A model generated the notes under the pieces. It was not told the origin of the DNA. It searched no databases and saw only the letters and a list, made by a program, of their open reading frames with translations. Shown piece by piece: positions 18,193-27,140 of a stretch of 64,000 nucleotides of DNA. The stretch is from Candidatus Sulfotelmatobacter sp. (lineage in GTDB: Bacteria; Acidobacteriota; Terriglobia; Terriglobales; Acidobacteriaceae). Where the stretch lies: NCBI GenBank assembly GCA_036500765.1, contig DASYBM010000016.1, positions 706,746-770,745 of the forward strand, written 5' to 3'. Both the position numbers and the translations under genes were made by a program. Numbering within the stretch: the stretch's first letter is position 1; the number at the start of each line of letters is the position of its first letter.

Positions 18193-18791
18193 TATTGTTG
18201 CACCCATTTGTTGACTCCACCTTGCAGGTAGAGTCGCCAGCCCCGCATTCTTCCGGTTGTGCCCCAGATGGTGAGCGCACGCGAACTGTACAGGTCGCCC
18301 GGTCGCGTCAGATAAATGACGCCGTTGTTGAAGTTGCCCGTATCGTCCTGCGCCGAGCCGTCGGGATAAAAAATGACGCAGTTCTGAGTCACCAGCGCGC
18401 AATTGTTCACCGTGACCGCTGTGTTTCCGGTGCCGAAATTCTCCGGCCCGGGATTCGGAAATCCCGCTTGCACGGCATACGAGATATCGGACGGCAGCGT
18501 ATAAGTCGCCACCGGCACCGGCGCCGGATTCACCGGCACGCCCACGCCCCAGTACTCCACCTGGAGGGTTCGGGGAGGGGTGAAGATCATGATGTAGCGC
18601 TTGCTCTGGGCGATGGAGAGATTTCTATAAGTGCGCATCACTCCCAGGACCGTGTCATAGCTTTGGTCCACATGATCCTGGTTCAGCAGCGGCTTCAGAG
18701 CCATGAACGTGACCCCCGCCATGATCATGCCGATGGAGACGACGATCAGCAATTCCAGCAGAGAGAATCCGCGATGTTTGCTCGATGTCAT
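18192..18791 (-). CDS. fimT: FimT/GspH-like pseudopilin
   Basis: A 199-residue pseudopilin: short leader MTSSKHRG, then FSLLELLIVVSIGMIMAGVTF with Glu5. The C-terminal GspH/FimT-type domain contains QSYDTVLGVMRTYRNLSIAQSKRY truncated to its FimT-like helix, then a beta region ending WRLYLQGGVNKWVQQ. ATG 18791 was preferred over ATG 18824 because it gives a standard prepilin leader, though neither has a strong ribosome-binding site. FimT helps assemble pili and, in some species, binds DNA during uptake. First gene of the operon fimT-pilV-pilW-pilX. Confidence 0.83.
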   Translation of the reverse strand: MTSSKHRGFSLLELLIVVSIGMIMAGVTFMALKPLLNQDHVDQSYDTVLGVMRTYRNLSIAQSKRYIMIFTPPRTLQVEYWGVGVPVNPAPVPVATYTLPSDISYAVQAGFPNPGPENFGTGNTAVTVNNCALVTQNCVIFYPDGSAQDDTGNFNNGVIYLTRPGDLYSSRALTIWGTTGRMRGWRLYLQGGVNKWVQQ

Positions 18792-19142
18792 AGTTTGTCT
18801 CGGAGGGAGAAGCGGTTCCTGCAAATGCGCTACTCGCTCCCGTCAATCACAAACGACGCCAGACGCCCGACGCCAGAACGGGGGAGATCGCATAACCTGC
18901 CTGAACAACAGCGGGGGCTCGCGCTCCTGCATCGCGTCATGGATCATCCTAGGAACGGTTCATGGTGCCGTCAACGCACGAGGGGTCAATACCAGAGTTG
19001 GTCTTTTGCGCCGATAAGTGGTTACTCATGTCACGGATTGAGAACGCGCCAGTTAAGAGCGCAGCCTTCCGCGCGGGCTCCCTAGGACGGTGACCCCGGT
19101 AACTTGTGGGCGGAACGAGGGGATCACTAGGATGAGGCAGGT
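18792..19142. other. Divergent intergenic region between pilin operon and PilZ gene
   Basis: 351 bases between the divergent fimT and PilZ-protein genes, so it must carry promoters for both, although I cannot fix their boxes. The half nearest the PilZ gene is rich in self-complementary sequence (see 19081-19131). No open frame of good quality was seen. Confidence 0.5.
19081..19131 (+). promoter_or_regulatory. Structured leader upstream of the PilZ gene
   Basis: Three short helices line up as one interrupted stem: CCTA (19081) with TAGG (19128), GTGA (19090) with TCAC (19124), CCCC (19094) with GGGG (19119), enclosing about 21 bases. The hairpin ends 11 bases before the ATG, next to the likely ribosome-binding site GAGGCAG. 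It might control translation. It does not match the c-di-GMP (GEMM) aptamer well enough to be called one. Confidence 0.35.
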
Positions 19143-20303
19143 ATGACTCTATCTGCACTGCTCGTGTGCGTGGACGAGGAGCCGACGCAGGTGCTGCGCC
19201 AGGTCGTCGAAGAACTGGGCATTCGGGTCGAATGCTGCCCGGATTTTGTGCGCGCCGGCGTCCGATTGGCGCAGGAACGTTTCGACGTGTTGATCGTGTC
19301 CGGCGGATCCAATAAGCAGGTAATTTCCCTGTTGAAGGACTCGCGCGAGTCCCGCGTGAACGATGCCACGCTCGCAGTCGTGGTCGTGGCCGGGCAGGAA
19401 AGCATCCGGGAAATGTTTTCCATGGGCGTGAACTTCGTTCTGTACAAACCGGTCGCCTACGACCGGGCGCTGAGCACGCTGAAGGCGGCGCGCGAAGTCA
19501 TGCGCAAGGAAAAGCGCAAAAATCCGCGCGCTCCGGTGCACGCCCAAGCCACCATCGATTACGCCAATGTCGCGCAGGAGAAAGCCACCCTGGTCGATTT
19601 GTCGCAAGAAGGCATGCAGGTGCAGTTCGGCAAACAACTTCCGCCCGTCAGTAAAGTGTATTTCCAGTTTAAGTTGCCGGATCAGACCGCGAGCATTCGT
19701 TTATCGGGCCAGGTGGTGTGGCAGGAGTGGAGCGGCCGCGCCGGCGTTCAATTTGTGGATGTGCCCAAGACTTCGCGCCGGTTGTTGACGGATTTCCTCG
19801 CGGTCCATGTGGCCAATGGCGTTCGGCAAAATCAGTTTCCCGAAATCACCGTAGAGATGCAGATGGACGACGGCCTGCAACTGGCGATGGTGTCGGTGGC
19901 CGAGCAAACCCATGGCAGCGCCAAATCGCCAAGCGGGGCATATCAGATGGCGGCGGCGACTGCGGCCGTTTCCGATGCCGATAACCGGCGCAAGCTGGTG
20001 CGCTATGCCTGCCGCCTGGGCGCGGAAGTGTATCAGACCGGAAGCTCGGTTCCCAATCATTGCTGCCTCACCGATCTGAGTTCGGGCGGCTGCTATCTCG
20101 AAGTGCCGCTGTCAATTCCGCAAGGCAAGTCGGTCGAGATCGTGGTTCGCACCTACGAAATAAAGCTGCATCTGCGCGGATTGGTGCAGGCCTCGCATCC
20201 CGGTTATGGGATCGGCGTGGCCTTTGAACTCAAAACGAAAGACGAACAGGCTAACGTCAACAAGCTGATCGCCTTCGTCGCCAGCACCACGGAACCCTCC
20301 TAA
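19143..20303 (+). CDS. Pseudo-receiver protein with two PilZ domains
   Basis: A 386-residue cytoplasmic protein. Residues 1-115 resemble a response-regulator receiver, but the phospho-acceptor position in FDVLIVSGGS carries Ser instead of Asp; VLYKP keeps the conserved Lys. A first PilZ domain (about 122-225) has RKNPRAPV (RxxxR-like) and DLSQEGMQVQ (DxSxxG). A second (about 278-380) has DNRRKLVRYACR and DLSSGGCYLEV. PilZ domains bind cyclic di-GMP; both signature motifs are at least partly present. The likely role is c-di-GMP-responsive control without phosphorylation, plausible for the divergent pilin operon. ATG 19143. Confidence 0.85.
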   Translation: MTLSALLVCVDEEPTQVLRQVVEELGIRVECCPDFVRAGVRLAQERFDVLIVSGGSNKQVISLLKDSRESRVNDATLAVVVVAGQESIREMFSMGVNFVLYKPVAYDRALSTLKAAREVMRKEKRKNPRAPVHAQATIDYANVAQEKATLVDLSQEGMQVQFGKQLPPVSKVYFQFKLPDQTASIRLSGQVVWQEWSGRAGVQFVDVPKTSRRLLTDFLAVHVANGVRQNQFPEITVEMQMDDGLQLAMVSVAEQTHGSAKSPSGAYQMAAATAAVSDADNRRKLVRYACRLGAEVYQTGSSVPNHCCLTDLSSGGCYLEVPLSIPQGKSVEIVVRTYEIKLHLRGLVQASHPGYGIGVAFELKTKDEQANVNKLIAFVASTTEPS

Positions 20304-20683
20304 AGTAAGTTCCAACTACTTCGCTTCATCTAGCTGTCCCCGATATGTTCCTGCAGGAACACTGTGGAAAAGGTACGGAGTCGTGAGCCTCAAGTGGTTG
20401 ATTCTGTTACGAGGCATTTTGGCGATGCCTTGTTTTGAGTTAGTTAGGCTGTGGAAGAAATGTCTACTTTCGTGGACGTTCAATACCTACGAAAGTGGAC
20501 TTGACAGATTTGCCCTTCTGCTTAATAAGGCACTAACCCATAAAGAGTCTCCGCCTAAGTCGCCGCAAAAGAAGCTAATAGGTTTTGCCGATCTTACATT
20601 GGCCCAGCCCGCCTCATCTCTATCTTTGCCAACAGCATTTCCCTTGACAGACCGCCGATTCAACGCCATGCTGTGAACCCAGT
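20304..20683. other. AT-richer intergenic stretch
   Basis: 380 bases visibly richer in A/T than their surroundings. Contains an 8-bp inverted repeat ACTTTCGT/ACGAAAGT at about 20466-20497 and, right after it, TTGACA at 20501 with AATAAG 17 bases on, a weak promoter-like pair. A second TTGACA is at 20644. An open frame with a GTG start at 20383 is probably chance. No RNA gene was recognised. Confidence 0.4.
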
Positions 20684-22898
20684 ATGCAGCAGCACAGGGC
20701 CCCGTCCGAGGTTCGAATCGTAACCGCAGACACCTTGCGTACGCCCAGTCGCCGCCCGCTTTTCCACCTCTGCATCGTTGTCGTTATTACTATCACTGCC
20801 AGCATCGCCTGGGCGCAGGATCCTATCGACCCGAACACCCCCGGAGCCTGCGTTACCGTCACCACACCCTGCGTAACGACGTATCACAACGACAAGTCGC
20901 GCGACGGCGTGCAGCCCAATGAGAGCATCCTCAATTCGACTCTGATTGCGGCGGGAACGTTCGGGTTCATCGGCTCCAGCGCTGCCAATACCTCCACCGT
21001 CATTGACGGCCTGATCTACGCGCAGCCGCTCTACCTCACCGGAATCACCATGAAGCTCGAAGGGGAGCACATGCACTGGCATAATGAACATCGTCGTAGT
21101 CGCCTCTGAAAACAACTCGGTCTACGCTTTTGCTGTGGACAACAGCACCGTCGGCAGCTTTAAGATGACACCATGCTGGGCCACATCCCTTAACGGTACC
21201 AACGAATACGCGATTCCCTTTGATCAGCTTCCTGGGACCTGCAACAACGTAATTCCGCAGAGCGGCATAACGGCAACACCGGTGATCGATACCACAGTCA
21301 CTCCACCGATCATGTACGTCGTGACCGCGCACGTGTTGGCTGGCGGCGGCAGCTGGACCTATCGGCTCCACGCGATCCAATTGAACGCTGGCCTCGATAT
21401 AACCCCCGCCAACAACTTTCTAAACAGCAACGGGCCCTACGATATTCCTACCGCCATTAACAACTACCTCGGCGATACCACCGACCCCTTCCTTGCCGTC
21501 GGGCAAAACCAACGCGTCGGCCTCGCCATGTACAAAACTTCAACCGGGCCGGCGAATATTTACGTGGGGTTCGGCTCATTCTGCGACACCCCTCCGACTA
21601 ACGGTCAATACAGCGGCTATTTGGCTGCGTTCCAATTCAATTATGGTGGCACGACGTTCTCCACCATCGGAGTTCTTGACACCGAAGCCGCGGACCCGAA
21701 CAACAAACCCGGCGGCGGAATCTGGATGGGCGGGGGCGCCCCCGTGCTCGACTCGAACAACAACGTCTATATAGCCGTCGGCAACGGCGTTTTCACACCC
21801 AGTACGAGTGCGACACAGTTGCCTACGGATTTCGGGCAAAGCATGGTGAAGCTGGTGCAGACCACAGGCACATCGCCGGCGTTGACCCCCGTCGACTTCT
21901 ATACCCCAAACGCCTGGGCAATTCTCGACAAAAATACGGGTGGCAAATCGGTCTGCGTGGTTAACAGCACGGGAACGTGCCCCAATCCCACTCAGAACTC
22001 CGTTGTGATTCCTACCGCCGGCGATTTTGATCTGGGCTCGGGCGGCGTTACTCTCTTGTCGCCGACGGTCCCGTCCGGCTCCCCGAATCCCCTGTGCCCA
22101 TCGAACCAGCAACTGATTGGCGGCGGCAAAGAGGGCGTACTCTATGATGTTTGCTACAGCACCTCGACGAGTACTTCTCCGCAAAGCCTGATGGGCGGCC
22201 TAGACGACTGCGGGTACGGTTGCAGCACCGTATCGAACTCCGCAAATACCGCGTGCACCCAATTCACCACAACACCCACAAACGGGCAGATTGCGCAGTG
22301 CTTTAAGGGCGTAAACATACTAAATACGCTCCAGGGAGCCCCGGGCAGCCGGGCCACTGCGGCCTTCTGGGCGGGAAACGCGTCGCAAGGTGTTTTTGAA
22401 AATTACTTATACATAGCGGGCTCGGGCGACGTCCTGAATGCCTACCAACTTAGCCCTTCCACTTGGCAGTTCCAAACGCCAGGCTCCAACGCCACCACTC
22501 CCCCCACCTTCGGCTACCCAGGCGCAAGCCCCGCCATTTCGTGGGACAATAAGAATTCCGGCAATGCCCTTCTTTGGGTCGTAAACATCAGCAAAGCGGG
22601 GAGCGGAACGACGACCACGACCAACAAAGCCTCACCCGCTAACCTTTACGTTTACAATCCCATTCCGACAAGCGGCAACATTGGTGAGCTGTGGTCAAGC
22701 GGCACGTCGGGGCCCGGCGGCGTCAAGTATACGGTGCCGACTGTAGCAAACGGCATGGTATTTGTCGGAGGGGGCAGCCCTGCCTACTCCCCCGGTCTTC
22801 TGTCAGTCAGCGGCGTCAATTGTTCCCCTGCAGCCTACGGCGGAAGTTCCACATCAACCTGTCCGGGACTTCTCGTGGTCTACGGGCAGACCAAATAG
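20684..22898 (+). pseudogene. Secreted beta-propeller (PQQ-like) protein gene, frameshifted
   Basis: The first 125 codons from ATG 20684 encode a signal peptide (ending ASIAWAQD) and the start of a propeller-type protein (YHNDKSRDGVQPNES, GLIYAQPLYLTGITMKLEG). The reading then leaves frame. The continuation, starting about 21087 in another frame, is NIVVVASENNSVYAF and runs 604 codons to 22898 with further propeller-like motifs (SGITATPVID, GGGIWMGGGAPVLDSN). Removing ten bases (21077-21086, TGGCATAATG) restores MHNIVVVASENN in one frame, so a 10-bp insertion or an equivalent assembly error best explains the break. Intact homologues are extracellular PQQ-like beta-propeller proteins of unknown role. 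The downstream part could be translated from ATG 21084 but would lack a signal peptide. Confidence 0.7.
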
Positions 22899-22903
22899 AC
22901 TGG

Positions 22904-24307
22904 ATGGCAAAGATTATGGCCAAGATTGCTAAATTCGGGTCAGCCGCAGTCGTTTCCCTCGGGTTACTAATAGCGGCAAGTGAAGCTGGCGCGCAGGTAG
23001 TTCGCGACGTAATTAGCTTTACCGGGCAGAACGAGTCGGGCGATCCGGCCGCACCGCCAGCGCAGGGCAGAGATGGCAAACTGTATGGAACTTCGCCGAA
23101 TCCGCTTGGGTTCTCCGGATCGGACTTCAGCCTCTCTACGACCGGCGTGATGCACGTAATTCACAGTTTCGGATCAGAGGCAGGAGGAGTCAATCCATTC
23201 GCAGGGCTTACACTAGGTACCGACGGAAATTTCTATGGGGCAACCGCGGCGGGTGGAACTTCAGCGTATGGCGTACTCTATCGGCTGGGCCCACTGGGCA
23301 CCTTTACGATCCTCCACAACTTCCTTGGTGGAAGCGACGGTTCGTCGCCAACGTCGGCTCCCATCGAAGGGTCCGACGGCAGCTTCTACGGAACTACCGC
23401 AGGGAACGCGGGAAATCCGCCCACCATCTACAAGTACACCCCTTCGGCCGGAACGCTGACAACTCTATATGTGTTCGACTCCATCCACGGAATCGACGTG
23501 TGGGCAGGACTTCTTCAGGGATCCGACGGCTATCTTTATGGCATTGCACGCAGCGGCGGGGCCCACAATTTTGGAACAGCCTTCAAACTGGACACCTCCG
23601 GCAAAATGCTGTTCTCCTATAGCTTCCCCGGAGGAAGCGGAGGCCGGGTTCCGCAGGGACCGCTCGTCGAGGCCACCGACGGAAATTTCTACGGGACGAC
23701 GGAGTTGGGAGGCTCGACACAGCAGTCAGGATACGGAACCGTGTTCAAGATGAATAAGAAGGGGTCGGTTTCAATATTGTTCTCTTTCGATCCCTCGACC
23801 ACGGCCTACAACCCGTTGGGAGGCGTGGTGCAGGGTACGGACGGATATTTATACGGAACGTTAAGCCTAAGCACACAGAACGAAGGGGCGCTTTTTAGAA
23901 TTAGTCTAGGCGGTCAATACCAGCAGCTGTATCGATTTCCTCAGGCGGTAGGCTCGGGCATCGGGTCTGCGCTTTTGCAGGATACGAACGGCCTTTTTTA
24001 TGGCAGTGCCGAATACGGCGGCGCCTACGGCTACGGCGCCGTCTACAGCCTCAACATGGGGCTCGCACCGTTCATCACGTTCGTGCAGCACACGGGTAAG
24101 GTCGGCCACACGGCGCAGATTCTTGGCCAGGGACTTACTGGCGCGACCAGCGTCACCTTCAACGGCGTACCCGCCACCAGCTTTTCGGTGAAGTCCGATA
24201 CCTATATGACGGCGGTCGTCCCCAGCGGCGCAACCACGGGAACCGTCACCGTGACCACGCCATCCGGCACGCTGAACGGTAACCGGAGCTTCCGGATTTT
24301 GAAGTGA
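22904..24307 (+). CDS. Secreted Gloeo_Verruco-repeat protein with C-terminal IPT/TIG-like domain
   Basis: A 467-residue exported protein starting six bases after the preceding stop, so co-transcribed with the propeller gene. The signal peptide ends near SEAGAQV. The body consists of repeats of about 45-55 residues with cores such as DGNFYGATAAGGTSAYGVLY, DGSFYGTTAGN and DGYLYGIARSGG, the pattern of the Gloeo_Verruco repeat (TIGR03803). The last about 80 residues (FITFVQHTGKVGHTAQILG onward) form an IPT/TIG-like immunoglobulin fold. These repeats predict a surface or extracellular beta-structure; function unknown. ATG 22904 was chosen; ATG 22916 is also possible. Confidence 0.8.
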   Translation: MAKIMAKIAKFGSAAVVSLGLLIAASEAGAQVVRDVISFTGQNESGDPAAPPAQGRDGKLYGTSPNPLGFSGSDFSLSTTGVMHVIHSFGSEAGGVNPFAGLTLGTDGNFYGATAAGGTSAYGVLYRLGPLGTFTILHNFLGGSDGSSPTSAPIEGSDGSFYGTTAGNAGNPPTIYKYTPSAGTLTTLYVFDSIHGIDVWAGLLQGSDGYLYGIARSGGAHNFGTAFKLDTSGKMLFSYSFPGGSGGRVPQGPLVEATDGNFYGTTELGGSTQQSGYGTVFKMNKKGSVSILFSFDPSTTAYNPLGGVVQGTDGYLYGTLSLSTQNEGALFRISLGGQYQQLYRFPQAVGSGIGSALLQDTNGLFYGSAEYGGAYGYGAVYSLNMGLAPFITFVQHTGKVGHTAQILGQGLTGATSVTFNGVPATSFSVKSDTYMTAVVPSGATTGTVTVTTPSGTLNGNRSFRILK

Positions 24308-24338
24308 CGCTCGACGGGCGGGGCCTTCAAATACGGGC

Positions 24339-25310
<972 letters not shown>

Positions 25311-25318
25311 GTTTTGTT

Positions 25319-25406
25319 GATCATAACTTCGTTGATCATAACTTCGTCGATCATACTTCGCCGATCATACTTTGTCGGATCATACTTCGCCGATCATGCT
25401 TTCTTG
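25319..25406. repeat. Short tandem repeat between ugd and UDP-xylose synthase genes
   Basis: Six head-to-tail units of 14-15 bases, each beginning GATCAT (GATCATAACTTCGTT, GATCATAACTTCGTC, GATCATACTTCGCC, GATCATACTTTGTCG, GATCATACTTCGCC, GATCATGCTTTCTTG). The last unit runs into the 3' end of the ugd coding sequence. It fills essentially the whole gap within the two-gene operon. Confidence 0.85.
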
Positions 25407-26800
25407 CCGTTTTTCATCGCCGGAGCGGGAACGCCATCGGGATGAGCGGCGGCGCGGCCCACGCTGTAGTAAGTAAATCCCTGGGCGGCCATGATTTCGG
25501 GATCATACAAGTTGCGGCCATCGACGACGATGGGGAACTTGAGTTCCTGCCGAATGCGGGCGAGATCGAGGTTGGCGAATTCCTCCCACTCGGTGAGGAT
25601 CAGCAGAGCGTCGGCGCCGTGCGCGGCTTCGTACGCCGAACTGGCGAAGGTGACGCCCTGCGGAATTTGTTGCTGGGCGCGTTCCATGGCGGCGGGATCG
25701 TAGGCCGTGATCTTGCTGCCGGCCTGCAAGAGCGCCTGCACCAGAAATAACGCCGGCGATTCGCGGACGTCGTCAGTGCCGCCTTTAAACGCCAGGCCCA
25801 GCACGGCGAGATTCTTGCCGCGCAGGGTCCAGAGCGCGCTGTGCACTTTGCGCAGAAAGCGCTGGCGCTGATCTTCGTTGATGCGCATGACTTCGTCGAG
25901 CAGGCGGAAGTCGTATCCGTTCTCGCGCGCGACGGAGCGAAAGGCCATCACGTCTTTAGGGAAGCAGGATCCGCCATAACCGATGCCTGGGTTCAAAAAG
26001 CGGGAGCCGATGCGGGAATCGGTGCCGACGCCGTGAACCACTTGATTCACGTCAGCGCCGACCGACTCGCAGACCGAAGCGACGGCGTTGATGAAAGAAA
26101 TCTTCATGGCGAGAAAAGCGTTCGAGGCGTGCTTGATCAACTCGGCGCTCTTGCTGCTGGTCGCGATGAGCGGCGGCGGGATCGGAGCGCGGTCGGGTTT
26201 GGGGATGGCGTCGGTGCGCCGGTAGTAGCTGCCATCGGTGAGCGGAGCATAGACCTCGCGCAGGACTTCGGCGGAACGCTCGCTGTCGCAGCCGATGACG
26301 ATGCGATCGGGGAACAGGAAGTCGGTGACGGCGGTGCCTTCGCGCAGAAATTCGGGGTTGGAGGCCACATCGAATGACTCCGGGTCGGTGCCGTTACGCA
26401 GGATGATCCTGCGCACCCAATCGCTGGTGTAAACGGGAACGGTGCTCTTTTCGACGACCACTTTGTAATCGTTGATGCCCCCGGAGATTTCGCGAGCCAC
26501 CGATTCGACGTAAGAGAGATCGGCTTCTCCACTTTCGGTGGGCGGAGTGCCGACGGCCACAAAGATCACCGCACTCAAGCGCGCCGCTTCGGTTAGATCG
26601 TCGGAAAAAGTAAGGCGCTGTCCGCGATGGCGGCTGAGCAATTCGGGCAGAAACTTCTCATGAATGGGCACCTGGCCGTCCCGCAGCGCGGCCAGTTTGG
26701 CTTGATCGTTATCGACGAGGATCACGTCGTGTCCGAGATCGGCGAAACAGGCGCCGGCTACCAGACCTACGTATCCCGACCCTACCACTGCAATCCGCAT
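25394..26800 (-). CDS. ugd: UDP-glucose 6-dehydrogenase
   Basis: A 468-residue enzyme that oxidises UDP-glucose to UDP-glucuronate with two NAD+. The N-terminal Rossmann motif is GSGYVGLVAG, followed by VEKSTVPV and NPEFLREGTAV. The central helix is NAFLAMKISFINAVA. The catalytic cysteine lies in YGGSCFPKDV. The C-terminal UDP-binding domain has LAVLGLAFKGGTDDVRESPA. ATG 26800 is preferred: it has GAGGA eight bases upstream, whereas the longer frame would need a TTG at 26815. First gene of an operon with UDP-xylose synthase. Confidence 0.93.
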   Translation of the reverse strand: MRIAVVGSGYVGLVAGACFADLGHDVILVDNDQAKLAALRDGQVPIHEKFLPELLSRHRGQRLTFSDDLTEAARLSAVIFVAVGTPPTESGEADLSYVESVAREISGGINDYKVVVEKSTVPVYTSDWVRRIILRNGTDPESFDVASNPEFLREGTAVTDFLFPDRIVIGCDSERSAEVLREVYAPLTDGSYYRRTDAIPKPDRAPIPPPLIATSSKSAELIKHASNAFLAMKISFINAVASVCESVGADVNQVVHGVGTDSRIGSRFLNPGIGYGGSCFPKDVMAFRSVARENGYDFRLLDEVMRINEDQRQRFLRKVHSALWTLRGKNLAVLGLAFKGGTDDVRESPALFLVQALLQAGSKITAYDPAAMERAQQQIPQGVTFASSAYEAAHGADALLILTEWEEFANLDLARIRQELKFPIVVDGRNLYDPEIMAAQGFTYYSVGRAAAHPDGVPAPAMKNGKKA

Positions 26801-27140
26801 CGTTGAAGTCCTCAAGAGGAGTCGAGAAATAATACTGCCGGGGACTAACTCTCTTCTGATCTTACAAATTCTAGTGGGTTGTTTGAGATCGTGGGTCAGA
26901 AAACTTGTGTTGGGATTGAGGAACTGCCAAAACGGGAAATTTTTCGCTGAGCACGACCGACGGGGCTAAAGCCCAATTCGTGGATTGGGCTGGACGCGGC
27001 GCTAAAGAGCCGCTCTTCCACGACTGCGTTTGTGAATACGACTGCGTTTGCGGTTGACACCGCACTGGATTCGCGCCAGACTCCGCATGAGAAGCCGAGT
27101 GCCGGCGGAAGACTGTTGGTCCTCGCATGACTCCAACCCC
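26801..27140. other. Divergent intergenic region with an extragenic repeat
   Basis: 340 bases between ugd (minus) and the GAF-TonB gene (plus). It contains a copy of the GGGGCTAAAGCCC-type repeat (26962-27021). The rest must hold two promoters, but none stands out. An alternative TTG start for the downstream gene at 27048 lies inside this stretch. Confidence 0.45.
26962..27021. repeat. Extragenic repeat family C, copy 1
   Basis: About 60 bases beginning GGGGCTAAAGCCC, passing through GACGCGGCGCTAAAG and ending CCGCTCTTCCAC. The same arrangement recurs at 38193-38251, and the first arm also at 54169. Internally palindromic (GGGCTAAAGCCC). Confidence 0.75.

Noticed and set aside
19020..19142. 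Cyclic di-GMP (GEMM) riboswitch before the PilZ gene
   Set aside because: Some words resemble the consensus, but the GACGCAAAGCC-type core and the tetraloop-receptor arrangement are not present.
20383..20676. 97-codon open frame in the AT-rich gap
   Set aside because: GTG start, no ribosome-binding site, codon use unlike neighbours and no recognisable motif.
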